From Gemmatimonadota bacterium (lineage in GTDB: Bacteria; Latescibacterota; UBA2968; GCA-2709665), in assembly GCA_028873695.1 (NCBI GenBank), contig JAPPNU010000002.1, positions 1 to 64,000 on the forward strand: a DNA stretch of 64,000 nucleotides, given 5' to 3'. Both the position numbers and the translations under genes were made by a program. The notes under the pieces are model-generated. The model did not search any database and was not told the DNA's origin. It saw only the letters and a list, made by a program, of their open reading frames with translations. Below, piece by piece: positions 45,083-53,317 of this stretch (position 1 is its first letter; each line of letters starts with the position of its first letter).

Positions 45083-46120
45083 ATGCGGATCTTCGATCGA
45101 TATTCGGATCTATTGAATTGTGTCGAGAAACAGGGCTTTCGCCCGGAAATACTGGGATGTGCCCCGGACGGCGCGCCGGTCGTGTGTCTGAGAACCGGGG
45201 GAGAAAAACTGCCGGCGGTATTTATCAGCGCGGGCAGCCACTCGACGGAACAGGCGGGCGTAGGATCTGCCCTCGGGCTCCTGAAAGAACTCGACACCGA
45301 GCATCAGGTCTACGTGATCCCCAGTCGGGATCCGATGGGGATGAATGGGTACGGGTACGCGTTGAGTCTGAGTTTGGGCGAAGAGCCGGATTTGGGTTCG
45401 GTCGAGGATGTGCGGAAGCTTCTCAGGGACCGGGGCGAGGTACTTTACGAGCAGGACGATACGCTTCTCGCGATTATTGGCGAGTACGGGTATTCCACGA
45501 CGGGTCTACTCGGGCGTTTCGAGGTGGGGGCCGGATTTCTGGAACCCCTGTTTGGACGGCGGATCTTCTATCCGTCGAGCGAAAAGGGCATCGAAGGCAC
45601 GGCCCCCTGCCAGAGAGCCTATACGCTGATCGTCAGCCCGGAAGGGGAGGTATTGCACATCAACCGGTTTCACGATACGCCCTGGGCGCCGGTTGAATCG
45701 CGTTGCGCGCGGGATCTGATGGCGCGGATTGACCCGGGCCTTACGCTGGACCTGCACGAGTATGGCGGCGACGGCTTCTGGTTTTCGGCGCGGCATCAGC
45801 GAAATGACGACGACGAGGCGTGGGAAAAACGAATGGCCGATTCGATGATTCGGGCCGTTGCCGATTCGGGTGCGCAGCTTGCGCCGCAGGGGTACGCGCC
45901 AGGTCCGTTTTTCGAGACGCCTGAGCGCGGCGTACTCTGGCTGATCGCCGCGGAACGCGGCGAAGGGCTGAATCTGGCCGACTACGGAGCGGACAGATAC
46001 GGGCCCGCGTTCACCATAGAGACCGGGATGACGATGAAGGGCGGCTACCGCGAGCGCGTGGAGACGTCCATGCTGGCTGCGCGTACCGCGATTTCCGTAT
46101 TCGAGGAACGCTGGCGTTGA
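45083..46120 (+). CDS. M14-type metallocarboxypeptidase/deacylase
   Basis: About 345 residues, resembling the succinylglutamate desuccinylase/aspartoacylase or zinc carboxypeptidase group. The zinc ligands are H53 and E56 in SAGSHSTEQAG and a His in LDLHEYGGD near 225; the catalytic Glu is in FTIETGM near 320. The ATG at 45083 follows GGGAGGG; the one at 45062 has no such site. Members split amides such as N-acyl amino acids or C-terminal amino acids. It is followed by a repeat element and an M20 hydrolase that may act on the product. Confidence 0.72.
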   Translation: MRIFDRYSDLLNCVEKQGFRPEILGCAPDGAPVVCLRTGGEKLPAVFISAGSHSTEQAGVGSALGLLKELDTEHQVYVIPSRDPMGMNGYGYALSLSLGEEPDLGSVEDVRKLLRDRGEVLYEQDDTLLAIIGEYGYSTTGLLGRFEVGAGFLEPLFGRRIFYPSSEKGIEGTAPCQRAYTLIVSPEGEVLHINRFHDTPWAPVESRCARDLMARIDPGLTLDLHEYGGDGFWFSARHQRNDDDEAWEKRMADSMIRAVADSGAQLAPQGYAPGPFFETPERGVLWLIAAERGEGLNLADYGADRYGPAFTIETGMTMKGGYRERVETSMLAARTAISVFEERWR

Positions 46121-46122
46121 GA

Positions 46123-46310
46123 AGAAGCTGTTTTAAATTTACCGGTGATTTCCCGAGCGCGAGCGAAAAAGTGGCGGTCAAGGCGGGAAAATCCGGCTAT
46201 GAGAGGCGAGCAAGCGCAGCCTCGATCTCGTAAGACGGGTGGATCTGACCAACGCCGACCGGCGCGTTTGCAGCCGCGCGAAGACCGCTGGGGATTTTAA
46301 GACTGCTTCT
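46123..46310. repeat. Interspersed repeat element, copy A, with terminal inverted ends
   Basis: The ends are AGAAGC (46123-46128) and GCTTCT (46305-46310), with TTTTAA-type words next to each. Two blocks are shared with copy B at 63065-63191: TTCCCGAGCGCGAGCG and its AAAAAG extension (46150-46171), and ACGGGTGGATCTGACCAA (46235-46252). The distance between blocks is 85 bases here and 84 in copy B. Confidence 0.7.
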
Positions 46311-46323
46311 AAGGGAGATACCG

Positions 46324-47496
46324 GTGCCGGAGCCCCATGACGCGTGCGAATCCCTGCTTCAGGCGATGGTGGGATTCGACACTGTGAATTCCGCGATTTC
46401 GGGGAAACCCGACGCGGAGCGGGCGCTGTCGGTTTATCTGGAAGCGCAGGCTGAAGCGATGGGGCTGGATACGCGCCGGCTGCCGGTGACGGGGGAAGGA
46501 TTCAATCTACTGGTCACTCGCCAGGTGGACGGCCAGGCGCCATGGCTGTTGTTTGAGAGCCACCTCGATACCGTAAGCGTGGACGGGATGACGATAGATC
46601 CGTTCGGGGGGCGGGTTGCGGACGGGAGAATGTACGGCCGGGGGACGTGCGATACGAAGGGAACCGGCGCGGCGATGCTCTGGGCGCTTTCGCGATACAG
46701 CCGGGGAAGCGGACCGAATAACGTGGCGATCCTGTTCACCCTGGACGAAGAGATCGGGAAGACGGGTGTACGTACGTTCGTGGCGTCACAGTTGCCGGAC
46801 CTGGACTGGCGGCCGGCGGGTGTGATCGTGGGTGAGCCCACGCGCCTTCAAGCCGTAGTTGCGCACAACGGCGTGGTACGCTGGCGGATTCGGACGGAGG
46901 GCGTGGCGGCTCACTCTTCGGACCCCTCCCGCGGGCAGTCCGCCATTCGCGCGATGATGGAGGTGATCGAGGCGCTGGAGGAGCGCTATATTGCCCGGCT
47001 GGCGTCAGAACATCCGTTGACAGGCCGGGCACAGTGCAGCATCAATCTCATACGTGGCGGCGCCCAGATCAACATGATACCGGAACACTGCGAGATCCAC
47101 GTGGACCGGCGCGTTGTGCCGGGCGAGGACCCGGACACGGTCATTCCTGCGGTCGAAGGTGTGCTGGAGGAACTTCGGACGAGAAGTCCGCATCTGACGG
47201 TCGTTCAGAAAGCGCCCGATATGGTGGACAGCCCGCTGGATCCGGCCGGAGGGAAAGCCTTCGGCGTGTTTGTGGCTTCGGTCTTGAAGTCGATGGGACT
47301 GCCGGACGAACTGACCGGCGTCGGCTATGGTACGGATGCCAGCAGTTTCAGCCGTGCGGGAATCCCCGCGGTCGTCCTCGGACCGGGCGACATTGCGCAG
47401 GGACACACGGCAAACGAGTGGATCGAGTTGGAACAGCTGCGAGCGGGCGTAGACGTTTATTTCAATCTGATGATGAGCAGAGAGCTAACGCATTGA
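46324..47496 (+). CDS. M20/ArgE/DapE-family metallohydrolase
   Basis: A 390-residue di-zinc aminoacylase/peptidase-like protein. Motifs: FESHLDTVSV with the first metal His/Asp, GRGTCDTKG with the bridging Asp, LDEEIGKTG with the catalytic Glu pair, VGEPT, AHSSDPSRG in the lid/dimerisation domain, and GPGDIAQGHTANEW with the last metal His. It hydrolyses N-acyl amino acids or dipeptides; the specific substrate is unknown. GTG is the start, with GGGAG upstream, right after the repeat element. Together with the M14-type gene it could recycle amino acids or amides from degraded polymers. Confidence 0.88.
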   Translation: MPEPHDACESLLQAMVGFDTVNSAISGKPDAERALSVYLEAQAEAMGLDTRRLPVTGEGFNLLVTRQVDGQAPWLLFESHLDTVSVDGMTIDPFGGRVADGRMYGRGTCDTKGTGAAMLWALSRYSRGSGPNNVAILFTLDEEIGKTGVRTFVASQLPDLDWRPAGVIVGEPTRLQAVVAHNGVVRWRIRTEGVAAHSSDPSRGQSAIRAMMEVIEALEERYIARLASEHPLTGRAQCSINLIRGGAQINMIPEHCEIHVDRRVVPGEDPDTVIPAVEGVLEELRTRSPHLTVVQKAPDMVDSPLDPAGGKAFGVFVASVLKSMGLPDELTGVGYGTDASSFSRAGIPAVVLGPGDIAQGHTANEWIELEQLRAGVDVYFNLMMSRELTH

Positions 47497-47510
47497 TTTC
47501 ACCGGAAGCA

Positions 47511-48473
47511 TCATGACATGCACAACCGCCGTTCAATCATGTCCACGAACGCGGGCTTGATTTCAATCCCAACCCACCTTCGCCCGAGTTCACGCGCCGC
47601 CAGAAGCGTTGTTCCCGAACCCGCATACGGATCGAGTACGATACTGTCATCGCGGCTTGTAATGGCAACACAGCATCGAGCAAGCGACAGAGGCATCATC
47701 GCGGGATGGTCATCTGCTTTCCCATTGACGCGTTTCACCGGTTCAGTGGGCATCTCCCAAACCGTACGCAGGCGACGGTCACGCGGCCCTTTGACGATTT
47801 CGTGGTTGTAGTAGTATTGCTTGTCTTTTGACAGGAGAAAAACGGTCTCGTGAGCTCTCGTTGGACGGTCTCGAACTGACTCCGGATGGGCATTCGGCTT
47901 GTGCCAGATGACTTCACTGCGAATCCACCAACCCGCGTCTTGTAAAGCGAAGGCCAATCGCCACGGTACACCTATCAAGTCCTTTGGCTTGAGTCCCTCC
48001 GGCGTCGGTGGTCGCACATCCATGGCGCGTGCACGGTTCTTCCGATCCGGCGCCCGATATCTCCGGTTGCCGGATGTGTAGGAATCACCTACGTTCAGCC
48101 AAACAGTGCCATCGTCGCGCAAGGCGCGCTTTATCTGCTCAAAGGCGCAAACAATACTCTCGACATAACCTCGTAGGCTGTCGTCGCGCCCAATCTGTTC
48201 CTCAACCCCGTAATCGCGCAGTGACCAGTAGGGCGGTGACGTGACAACCGTTTGAATGGACTTTTCAGGGAGAAGCTTCAGAGCTTGCGTGGCATCTCCA
48301 CAGATCACCAATGGGCGAGTTATCGCCTGGAATGGCGCTCTGTTCAGCGTGTCAACTCGAACATGGGGTTCCTGGGATTCGTTCCCTGCATGTGCACGCG
48401 GATGTACGGAACGCGCAAAAAGCGCAAGTTGGTGACTATCCGGTGATCTCACCGGTAGATTCTCGTCGCTCAC
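47511..48473 (-). CDS. Orphan DNA methyltransferase, N4-cytosine/N6-adenine type
   Basis: A 320-residue beta-class DNA methyltransferase. The catalytic motif T78-S-P-P-Y-W comes first and the AdoMet motif D281-PYAGSGTT comes last, the order of the class. The TSPPYW form is more typical of m4C enzymes, though m6A members exist. A HKPNAHPESVRDRPT block lies in between with the target-recognition region. No restriction endonuclease or specificity subunit is adjacent, so it looks like an orphan. It begins at a GTG with only a weak ribosome-binding site. The opposite orientation to the catabolic genes and a 477-base AT-rich, repeat-bearing upstream region suggest an acquired gene. Confidence 0.85.
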   Translation of the reverse strand: MSDENLPVRSPDSHQLALFARSVHPRAHAGNESQEPHVRVDTLNRAPFQAITRPLVICGDATQALKLLPEKSIQTVVTSPPYWSLRDYGVEEQIGRDDSLRGYVESIVCAFEQIKRALRDDGTVWLNVGDSYTSGNRRYRAPDRKNRARAMDVRPPTPEGLKPKDLIGVPWRLAFALQDAGWWIRSEVIWHKPNAHPESVRDRPTRAHETVFLLSKDKQYYYNHEIVKGPRDRRLRTVWEMPTEPVKRVNGKADDHPAMMPLSLARCCVAITSRDDSIVLDPYAGSGTTLLAARELGRRWVGIEIKPAFVDMIERRLCMS

Positions 48474-48950
48474 GTACCGCCCAAATTTGGATGGTTTGAA
48501 GGTTTCGCGAACAATTTTGGATACTTTTTTTGCGTTATTAATCGGGCGTTACTTACCTTGATTCGAAATTACACTGGGACCTGAATGTCGAATATATACA
48601 GAAGAACAAGGTCGAATTGATGTCAAAGTTCCCTGTCTGTCTACGTTCGACAGGCAGGCCGGATACGTGAGGTCACTGGACGCGAGCGGTAGTTCATCCA
48701 CTTGTACGACCACGAAGTCTCTCCCGCTTCTGCGCTGATACCTTCTGTGCCTTTTGTGGCAATTGTTGCCGTTGCCCTTTTTTAGTTTGAGGCTGATGTG
48801 CTTAGCAACGCCGGAGGGTGTTCCGCCCAATACTGTGAGTTGACCCTATCGTCGGGCAAACGATCCTGACGGGTCTTAATGAGAACGAGAATTGGTGTGG
48901 ATCCTGGAGCGTCGACAAGAAGTCTGGATTGGAAGTCTGTGGGTTGGAGA
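48474..48950. other. Intergenic region with repeat words
   Basis: No gene is supported. The stretch from 48500 to 48620 is unusually AT-rich. A near-perfect hairpin CCTGTCTGTC/GACAGGCAGG lies at 48632-48658. A CTTCTGTGCCTTTTGTGG word at 48742-48759 matches, inverted, the repeat at 29683-29696. Confidence 0.5.
48632..48658. repeat. Short inverted repeat
   Basis: CCTGTCTGTC (48632-48641) and GACAGGCAGG (48649-48658) form a hairpin with one mismatch and a 7-base loop. Similar CCTGCCTG-type hairpins occur in other environmental genomes I recall. Confidence 0.5.
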
Positions 48951-49172
48951 TCACGATTCGACGATCAACGATCGTAGCGCTCTGTTCACGGACTCGGAAT
49001 CCGGGAAATGCTGTTTCACGTCGGGGTCTAACATGACATATCCGTCTTCCTGAGTAAAGCGGTGGGTTACGATTGATCCGTCCTGCGCAGTTATCTCAAC
49101 CGTGTGTCCCGCACGGTAAGCTCTGAAATGCCTGCCCCGAACCCCGTCGGAGAAATCATATTCCGATCGCAT
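48951..49172 (-). CDS. Putative antitoxin of a BrnT-type module
   Basis: A 73-residue protein (MRSEYDFSDGVRGRHFRAYRAGHTV; ending in FPDSESVNRALRSLIVES). The EYDFS-GVRG start and the final SExVNxALRSL helix are typical of small partners encoded directly after BrnT-like toxins. It is not a classic BrnA with an obvious ribbon-helix-helix, but the C-terminal helix could bind DNA or the toxin. GGAGGAGAG lies before the ATG, inside the end of the toxin gene, and the start is 4 bases after the toxin stop, so the two are translationally coupled. Confidence 0.65.
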   Translation of the reverse strand: MRSEYDFSDGVRGRHFRAYRAGHTVEITAQDGSIVTHRFTQEDGYVMLDPDVKQHFPDSESVNRALRSLIVES

Positions 49173-49176
49173 CTTG

Positions 49177-49461
49177 CTATCTCTCCTCCCCGTCGTATTT
49201 GCGTCGCTCCCGCCTGGTGGCTACCCTGCCACTAATGATCCGGATCTTTTCCCCTCTATCTGCATAGCTGACAACCAGACATCTTCCGTTTGAGGAAAGT
49301 CCCAGGTCGATATACCGGTCTTCGGCTATTGAATGATCCGGATCATAGATCGTAATGGCAAGGGGATCGTTAAAAACCGTCTTTGCTTCCTGGAAACTGA
49401 CACCATGCTTTCTCAGATTATCCCTGGATTTCCTCTCATCCCACTCGAATAGAAGTGACAA
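49177..49461 (-). CDS. brnT: BrnT-family toxin
   Basis: A 94-residue protein with the BrnT pattern: LFEWDERKSRDNLRKHGVSFQEAKTVFNDPLAI, then YIDLGLSSNGRCLVVSYADRG and RIISGRVATRRERRKYD. BrnT toxins have a RelE-like fold and inhibit translation by cutting RNA, and are neutralised by the partner protein. The Lys/His/Arg residues in RKHGVSF and ISGRVATRRERRKY are the usual active-site candidates. It starts at a TTG (49461) with a weak GGAG; no ATG is available. The antitoxin follows directly, the toxin-first order usual for brnTA. Confidence 0.82.
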   Translation of the reverse strand: MSLLFEWDERKSRDNLRKHGVSFQEAKTVFNDPLAITIYDPDHSIAEDRYIDLGLSSNGRCLVVSYADRGEKIRIISGRVATRRERRKYDGEER

Positions 49462-49502
49462 ATCTCGACCGACTCCATTCTTCTTTTGCCGTTAGATCCT
49501 TA

Positions 49503-49530
49503 TCATTACCAAAAAATAGGCAAATTTCAA
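49503..49530 (-). promoter_or_regulatory. Candidate promoter for the brnT operon
   Basis: On the minus strand TTGAAA (49525-49530) is 16 bases from TAATGA (49503-49508), about 40 bases before the toxin start. Confidence 0.4.
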
Positions 49531-49770
49531 TCGTACAACAAGGGAAGAAATCCGAACCAACCCCTGGAAATCGGCGTCAACGTCATAAATAAAACTAGCC
49601 GCCACACCTGTCCGAACCCGTCGTTCCTGGATAATCTCATTGCGGACCTGGAATCTTCTCGTTACGGGTGGACGCGGAACCTGGTAAAGCCCGAAGTCGC
49701 TACAACGGCCGCGAGCGCCCTGCGACCGAAGGCAATCTTCCCGCTATCACGACATGATCCACCAATATCC

Positions 49771-49919
49771 GGAGCGAGGGCATCCTGCCCTCGAACTTCG
49801 TGCGACCCATCAATTCCCGAATCAAGGGCTTATTGTTTCCCTTGCATCCGAGATCAATTTGGAAATGACGGCGCGAGAGCCTCGCGAATCAGCCGCCGAC
49901 GGCAGGATGCCCTCGCTCC
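49771..49919. repeat. Inverted-repeat-bounded element
   Basis: GGAGCGAGGGCATCCTGCC (49771-49789) is the exact reverse complement of the 19 bases at 49901-49919, separated by 111 bases. Each arm also contains the smaller palindrome GAGGGCAtcctGCCCTC. Confidence 0.7.
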
Positions 49920-49987
49920 CGGTAACGCCGACCACACTGATCCCAGATCGGTTGCTGTAATGGAAAGCCGTCACATGCCATTATACG

Positions 49988-52717
49988 TTAATTCCCGACT
50001 CCGGGCTCGCCGGTTTCGGGAACCGCGTCCTCCTGATGTTCGGGGAGCGCGAACACGATGCGCTGGCTCATCCAAACGGGGACGGGCTTGCCACCGATCT
50101 CGGCAGGTTTGAACCGGAATTGACTAACTGCATCAATCGCCGGTTGGCGGAATACCTCATCGCCCTTCAACACCTTTGCGTCGCTGACGGATCCGTCTAA
50201 ATTGATCTTGAATTTCAGGAAGACGTTGCCTGTCAACCCTGCCTTTTTTGCGTGATCCGGATATACCGGCCGTACGGTACTCAAGTTCACGTTGACAGGT
50301 TTCACGTCGACGTCCCAGAACTCGAAGACCTTGTCATTGCCAATTTCGCTTCTGTCGGTAGACGCTTCGTCCTGGTGTTCTGAGGGCGCGAACGCAAAAT
50401 GGTGTGTCATCCGCACTGCGACGGCCTCGCCATCGTGTTCAGCTGGTCTGTAAAGGAACTGTTTAACCGCAACGATCGCAGGTTTACGAAATATCTCACC
50501 GCCCTTCAGGACAAATGCGTCTACGTCGCTCACGGTACCATCCACGTTGACCTTGAACTTCAAGGCCACGTCTCCCGCCAGGCCTGCTTCTTTCGCGATG
50601 TCGGGGTAAACCGGTTGAACTGAATGAATGACGACGGGCTTTGCGTCTACCGACCGCAACTCAAACACATTCTCGCTGGCGGCGTCGCCTGCGCCGGGAG
50701 ACGAAGTGGACATCGGTTTGGGCGGGCTGAAACTGATCCGGTGCGTCATCCACACTGGCACAGGCTTGCCATCACGTTCCCCTGGTTGGAACCTGAATTG
50801 TGAAATGGCATCAATGGCAGATTTTACAAATACCGATCGACCATTGCCGACACGTACGTCGGTCACTGATCCATCCACGTTGACTTTGAACTTCAAGCTC
50901 ACAACTCCCTTGTCCCCCCCGGTAAATCGTGCCCATTCGGGATAGACCGGTGGAACGGAATGTATGACGATTGGCTTTACGTCTACCGACGAAATATCAA
51001 ACACCTTCTCACCGTCGGCATCGCTTGAGTCAGGAGGCGGCATGGCCTTTGGTTTGGGTCGCCCAAACCTGATCACGTGCGTCATCCACACGGGGACAGG
51101 CTCGCCGTCCTGCTGGGCAGGTGCGAACCGAAATTTGGAAATGGCAATGATCGCGTCTTCGTGAAATACCGCCTTGCCTTTCACGACTTTGATGTGGCTT
51201 GTCGTTCCATCTACGTTTACGACAAATCTCAAGAACACGTTTCCGACTTCACCCGCTTTTCGCGCCCTTTCGGGATAAACTGATTCAACATGATTTTTTA
51301 GTACCGGTTTGACGTCGACCGACCAGAATTCCAAGACGTTGTCTGGTTCAGAAGAGAAGCGAACGGGTGTTGACAAGGATACCGGCACGACTCTTCCCTC
51401 GTGTACCGCCGGCCTGAAACGCCACTGTAGTACAGCATCCGAAGCGGCTTTGTGAAATATCTCAGGTCCTTTCAGGACGGCCACCTCGCTGACCGAACCG
51501 TCGACATTGACGATAATCTTCAGGAGCAAATCACCTTCTATTTTGCCACTACGTGCTTCTTCAGGGTATTCGGGTCCGATAATCTTAAGGGGATGTGGTT
51601 TCTCGTCGACCTCCTCTATGTCGTATACGACGGAGACAACCTCGTTACTGTCAACATGACCAGATGCAGACTCGGCGGTTTGGGGTTTTGCAGGACTCGC
51701 GGTCTCGTCGAGTACGGCCGAATTTGACGACTGAGGTCCACGTTCATCCTGCGTATATGCCTCTCGGATCGAGAACGGCACGATCGCCAGTCCGACGAGA
51801 ACGAGCGCAGCCAACTTCCGTTTCGAACGCTTCATATCAACCTCCTTGAAATTGAGGACGTGCTCGAGTCGTTTCCTCAACGTCGTTCCCCGGTCCGAGA
51901 AAAACACGGTCAGCGCGCGGGGCGCCAATCTCCTGTCGACAAATCCCAGCAGCAGACGTCCGTATTCGGCAGGTGTCAGCCTGGTTTCGCGTAAAACCGC
52001 TTCGTCGCAGCGCAGTTCCCGGATCAACATCAGGCGGCGGTTCAACAGCCAGACCAGCGGGTTTACGCCAAAAAGAGCCGTTGCGATGGCTTGCAGAATG
52101 AGGACGTGAATGTCGCGTTTTTCAAAATGCGCCAGTTCGTGCCTGACGACGCCTTGCAGCTCTTCGGGCGACCAGGAAGACCACTTCGAGGGCAAGATCA
52201 GGCGTGGCCGTGTCAGACCCACCAGTACGGGAGATGGCAAGTCTGCCTTGGAATAGACATCCAGGTTGCGGGGCGCATTCAGTGAGGGAACTTCGCTTGC
52301 CAGATCCACCGGGTTTGCCGATCTCAGCGTACGTCGGAAGGCCGCGTTCTTCCACAGCGCCACCCCGGTCCAGACCGATACTGAGAGAATCCAGACGCAG
52401 AACAGATAGAACGCGAGCGGAAAGGGGTTCGCTGGTCCAGGCGAGACAGCGACAGCGTCGGATACCACTCCGGAATAGACGGCCGCCTCCACTGCGACAC
52501 CCGGTGGAGAATCCAGAAACGAGGGTATCGGAATGGCAAGAACCGGCGGTACAAACACCTTCGCCAGCGCAAGCAGATAAAGCGTGTATCGAAACCGCGT
52601 CTCAAGCGTCAGCCACCGGTCCAACACCCACACCAGAACAATGAAAAGCGAGATCTCGACCATGTGTACCGCGTAGAGGGGCAGCCACGTTTCGGCCAGA
52701 TTGATTAAGGCGTTCAT
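49988..52717 (-). CDS. M56 (BlaR1-type) membrane metallopeptidase with five TonB C-terminal domains
   Basis: A 909-residue protein. The N-terminal 320 residues form an M56 sensor-peptidase: four predicted membrane segments, zinc motif H193-E-L-A-H, downstream E-L-R-C-D-E-A block, and a last membrane segment near 303-317. The C-terminal 540 residues carry five consecutive TonB C-terminal-like domains (about 368-454, 465-551, 577-664, 688-776 and 801-890), each with a PVYPxxA(K/R) start, a (V/I)N(V/L)DGS(V/T) core and F(R)FxPA. M56 peptidases cleave BlaI-type repressors after sensing a signal, and TonB_C domains usually contact peptidoglycan or TonB-dependent receptors. Five copies are far more than the usual one. 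The ATG overlaps the upstream blaI stop (ATGA). Confidence 0.88.
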   Translation of the reverse strand: MNALINLAETWLPLYAVHMVEISLFIVLVWVLDRWLTLETRFRYTLYLLALAKVFVPPVLAIPIPSFLDSPPGVAVEAAVYSGVVSDAVAVSPGPANPFPLAFYLFCVWILSVSVWTGVALWKNAAFRRTLRSANPVDLASEVPSLNAPRNLDVYSKADLPSPVLVGLTRPRLILPSKWSSWSPEELQGVVRHELAHFEKRDIHVLILQAIATALFGVNPLVWLLNRRLMLIRELRCDEAVLRETRLTPAEYGRLLLGFVDRRLAPRALTVFFSDRGTTLRKRLEHVLNFKEVDMKRSKRKLAALVLVGLAIVPFSIREAYTQDERGPQSSNSAVLDETASPAKPQTAESASGHVDSNEVVSVVYDIEEVDEKPHPLKIIGPEYPEEARSGKIEGDLLLKIIVNVDGSVSEVAVLKGPEIFHKAASDAVLQWRFRPAVHEGRVVPVSLSTPVRFSSEPDNVLEFWSVDVKPVLKNHVESVYPERARKAGEVGNVFLRFVVNVDGTTSHIKVVKGKAVFHEDAIIAISKFRFAPAQQDGEPVPVWMTHVIRFGRPKPKAMPPPDSSDADGEKVFDISSVDVKPIVIHSVPPVYPEWARFTGGDKGVVSLKFKVNVDGSVTDVRVGNGRSVFVKSAIDAISQFRFQPGERDGKPVPVWMTHRISFSPPKPMSTSSPGAGDAASENVFELRSVDAKPVVIHSVQPVYPDIAKEAGLAGDVALKFKVNVDGTVSDVDAFVLKGGEIFRKPAIVAVKQFLYRPAEHDGEAVAVRMTHHFAFAPSEHQDEASTDRSEIGNDKVFEFWDVDVKPVNVNLSTVRPVYPDHAKKAGLTGNVFLKFKINLDGSVSDAKVLKGDEVFRQPAIDAVSQFRFKPAEIGGKPVPVWMSQRIVFALPEHQEDAVPETGEPGVGN
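50048..51616 (-). repeat. Five tandem coding repeats in the M56 gene
   Basis: Each unit of about 87-90 codons encodes one TonB_C-like domain, with spacers of 10-25 codons. Units 3 and 4 share the most residues (VDxKPxVIHSVxPVYP), pointing to recent internal duplication. Confidence 0.75.
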
Positions 52718-53112
52718 TCCGGACCTCCTTCCTTCGTTTTCTCCCGTTCCTCGATCAATGCGCGCAATTCATCCAGTTCTTGCTTCGAAAGCTCGCCCGA
52801 ATCCACGAGATATGTCGCCAGGGCGCCAAAGGAGCCCTCGAACATCCGCGACACCAGGGTTCGCGTTTCAGCCTTTGCGACGTCTTCCCTCGACACCGCC
52901 GGGTTGTACACATTGACCGGGCCGATCTTTTCCCGATCCAGCACGCCTTTTTCGGACAGGATATTCATGATCGTCTGCACGGTCGTGTATGCCTTCTCGC
53001 CGTTGGGATAGAGGCGATTTACAACGTCCCGAACGGTGACCTGACGTTCGAACTGCCAGACGCCGTCCATCACCTCCCACTCGACCTCGGCCAGCCTGCG
53101 TTTTTTGGCCAT
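52714..53112 (-). CDS. BlaI/MecI/CopY-family transcriptional repressor
   Basis: A 132-residue winged-helix repressor. The family shows in LAEVEWEVMDGVWQFERQVTVRDVVNRLY, TTVQTIMNILSEKGVLDREKIGPVNVYNP and the C-terminal dimer helix ELDELRALIEERE. BlaI-type proteins repress their operon as dimers and are inactivated by cleavage by the M56 partner. The gene is first in the operon and its stop overlaps the M56 start by four bases. The ATG at 53112 follows GAAAGGAAA. The operator and promoter lie at 53298-53343, about 190 bases upstream. Confidence 0.88.
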   Translation of the reverse strand: MAKKRRLAEVEWEVMDGVWQFERQVTVRDVVNRLYPNGEKAYTTVQTIMNILSEKGVLDREKIGPVNVYNPAVSREDVAKAETRTLVSRMFEGSFGALATYLVDSGELSKQELDELRALIEEREKTKEGGPE

Positions 53113-53193
53113 AAAAATTTCCTTTCGTCTTTGCCGCATTTCCAGTCGTCAAACGCGATTGTGCGTTCTGTTCCGCGGTTGGTTGTCGACCGG

Positions 53194-53220
53194 CGGGCGC
53201 CCACAAGGGACGCCCCTACG
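53194..53220. repeat. GGGCGCCC-ACAA-GGGACGCCCC-type interspersed repeat
   Basis: CGGGCGCCCACAAGGGACGC and CCCTACG are the well-known words of a repeat scattered through many environmental genomes, usually read as GTAGGGGCG...GGGCGCCC on the other strand. Confidence 0.6.
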
Positions 53221-53297
53221 TGCTACGAGTCCTGTCCGATACCGCAATGCCCGGTGGAGGGGGTTTCCACTTCCGTCCATTGAACTTTTCGATGTCG

Positions 53298-53317
53298 ATT
53301 ACTAAGTATTTAGTAAT
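53298..53317 (-). promoter_or_regulatory. BlaI-type operator
   Basis: The 20-base palindrome has 9 of 10 matching half-site positions: ATTACTAAGT on the plus strand and ATTACTAAAT on the minus strand. It overlaps the -10 box of the blaI promoter and the likely transcription start, the expected place for autorepression. Confidence 0.7.

Larger units (their letters stand above)
49462..49987. other. Intergenic region with an inverted-repeat element
   Basis: The region holds the candidate brnT promoter and an inverted-repeat-bounded element (49771-49919), otherwise nothing I recognise. The plus-strand frame at 49486-50112 crosses the element and overlaps the end of the M56 gene, so it is not a gene. 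Confidence 0.45.

Noticed and set aside
49486..50112. 208-codon plus-strand frame upstream of the M56 gene
   Set aside because: It crosses the inverted-repeat element and overlaps the end of the M56 gene; no start signal or motif.
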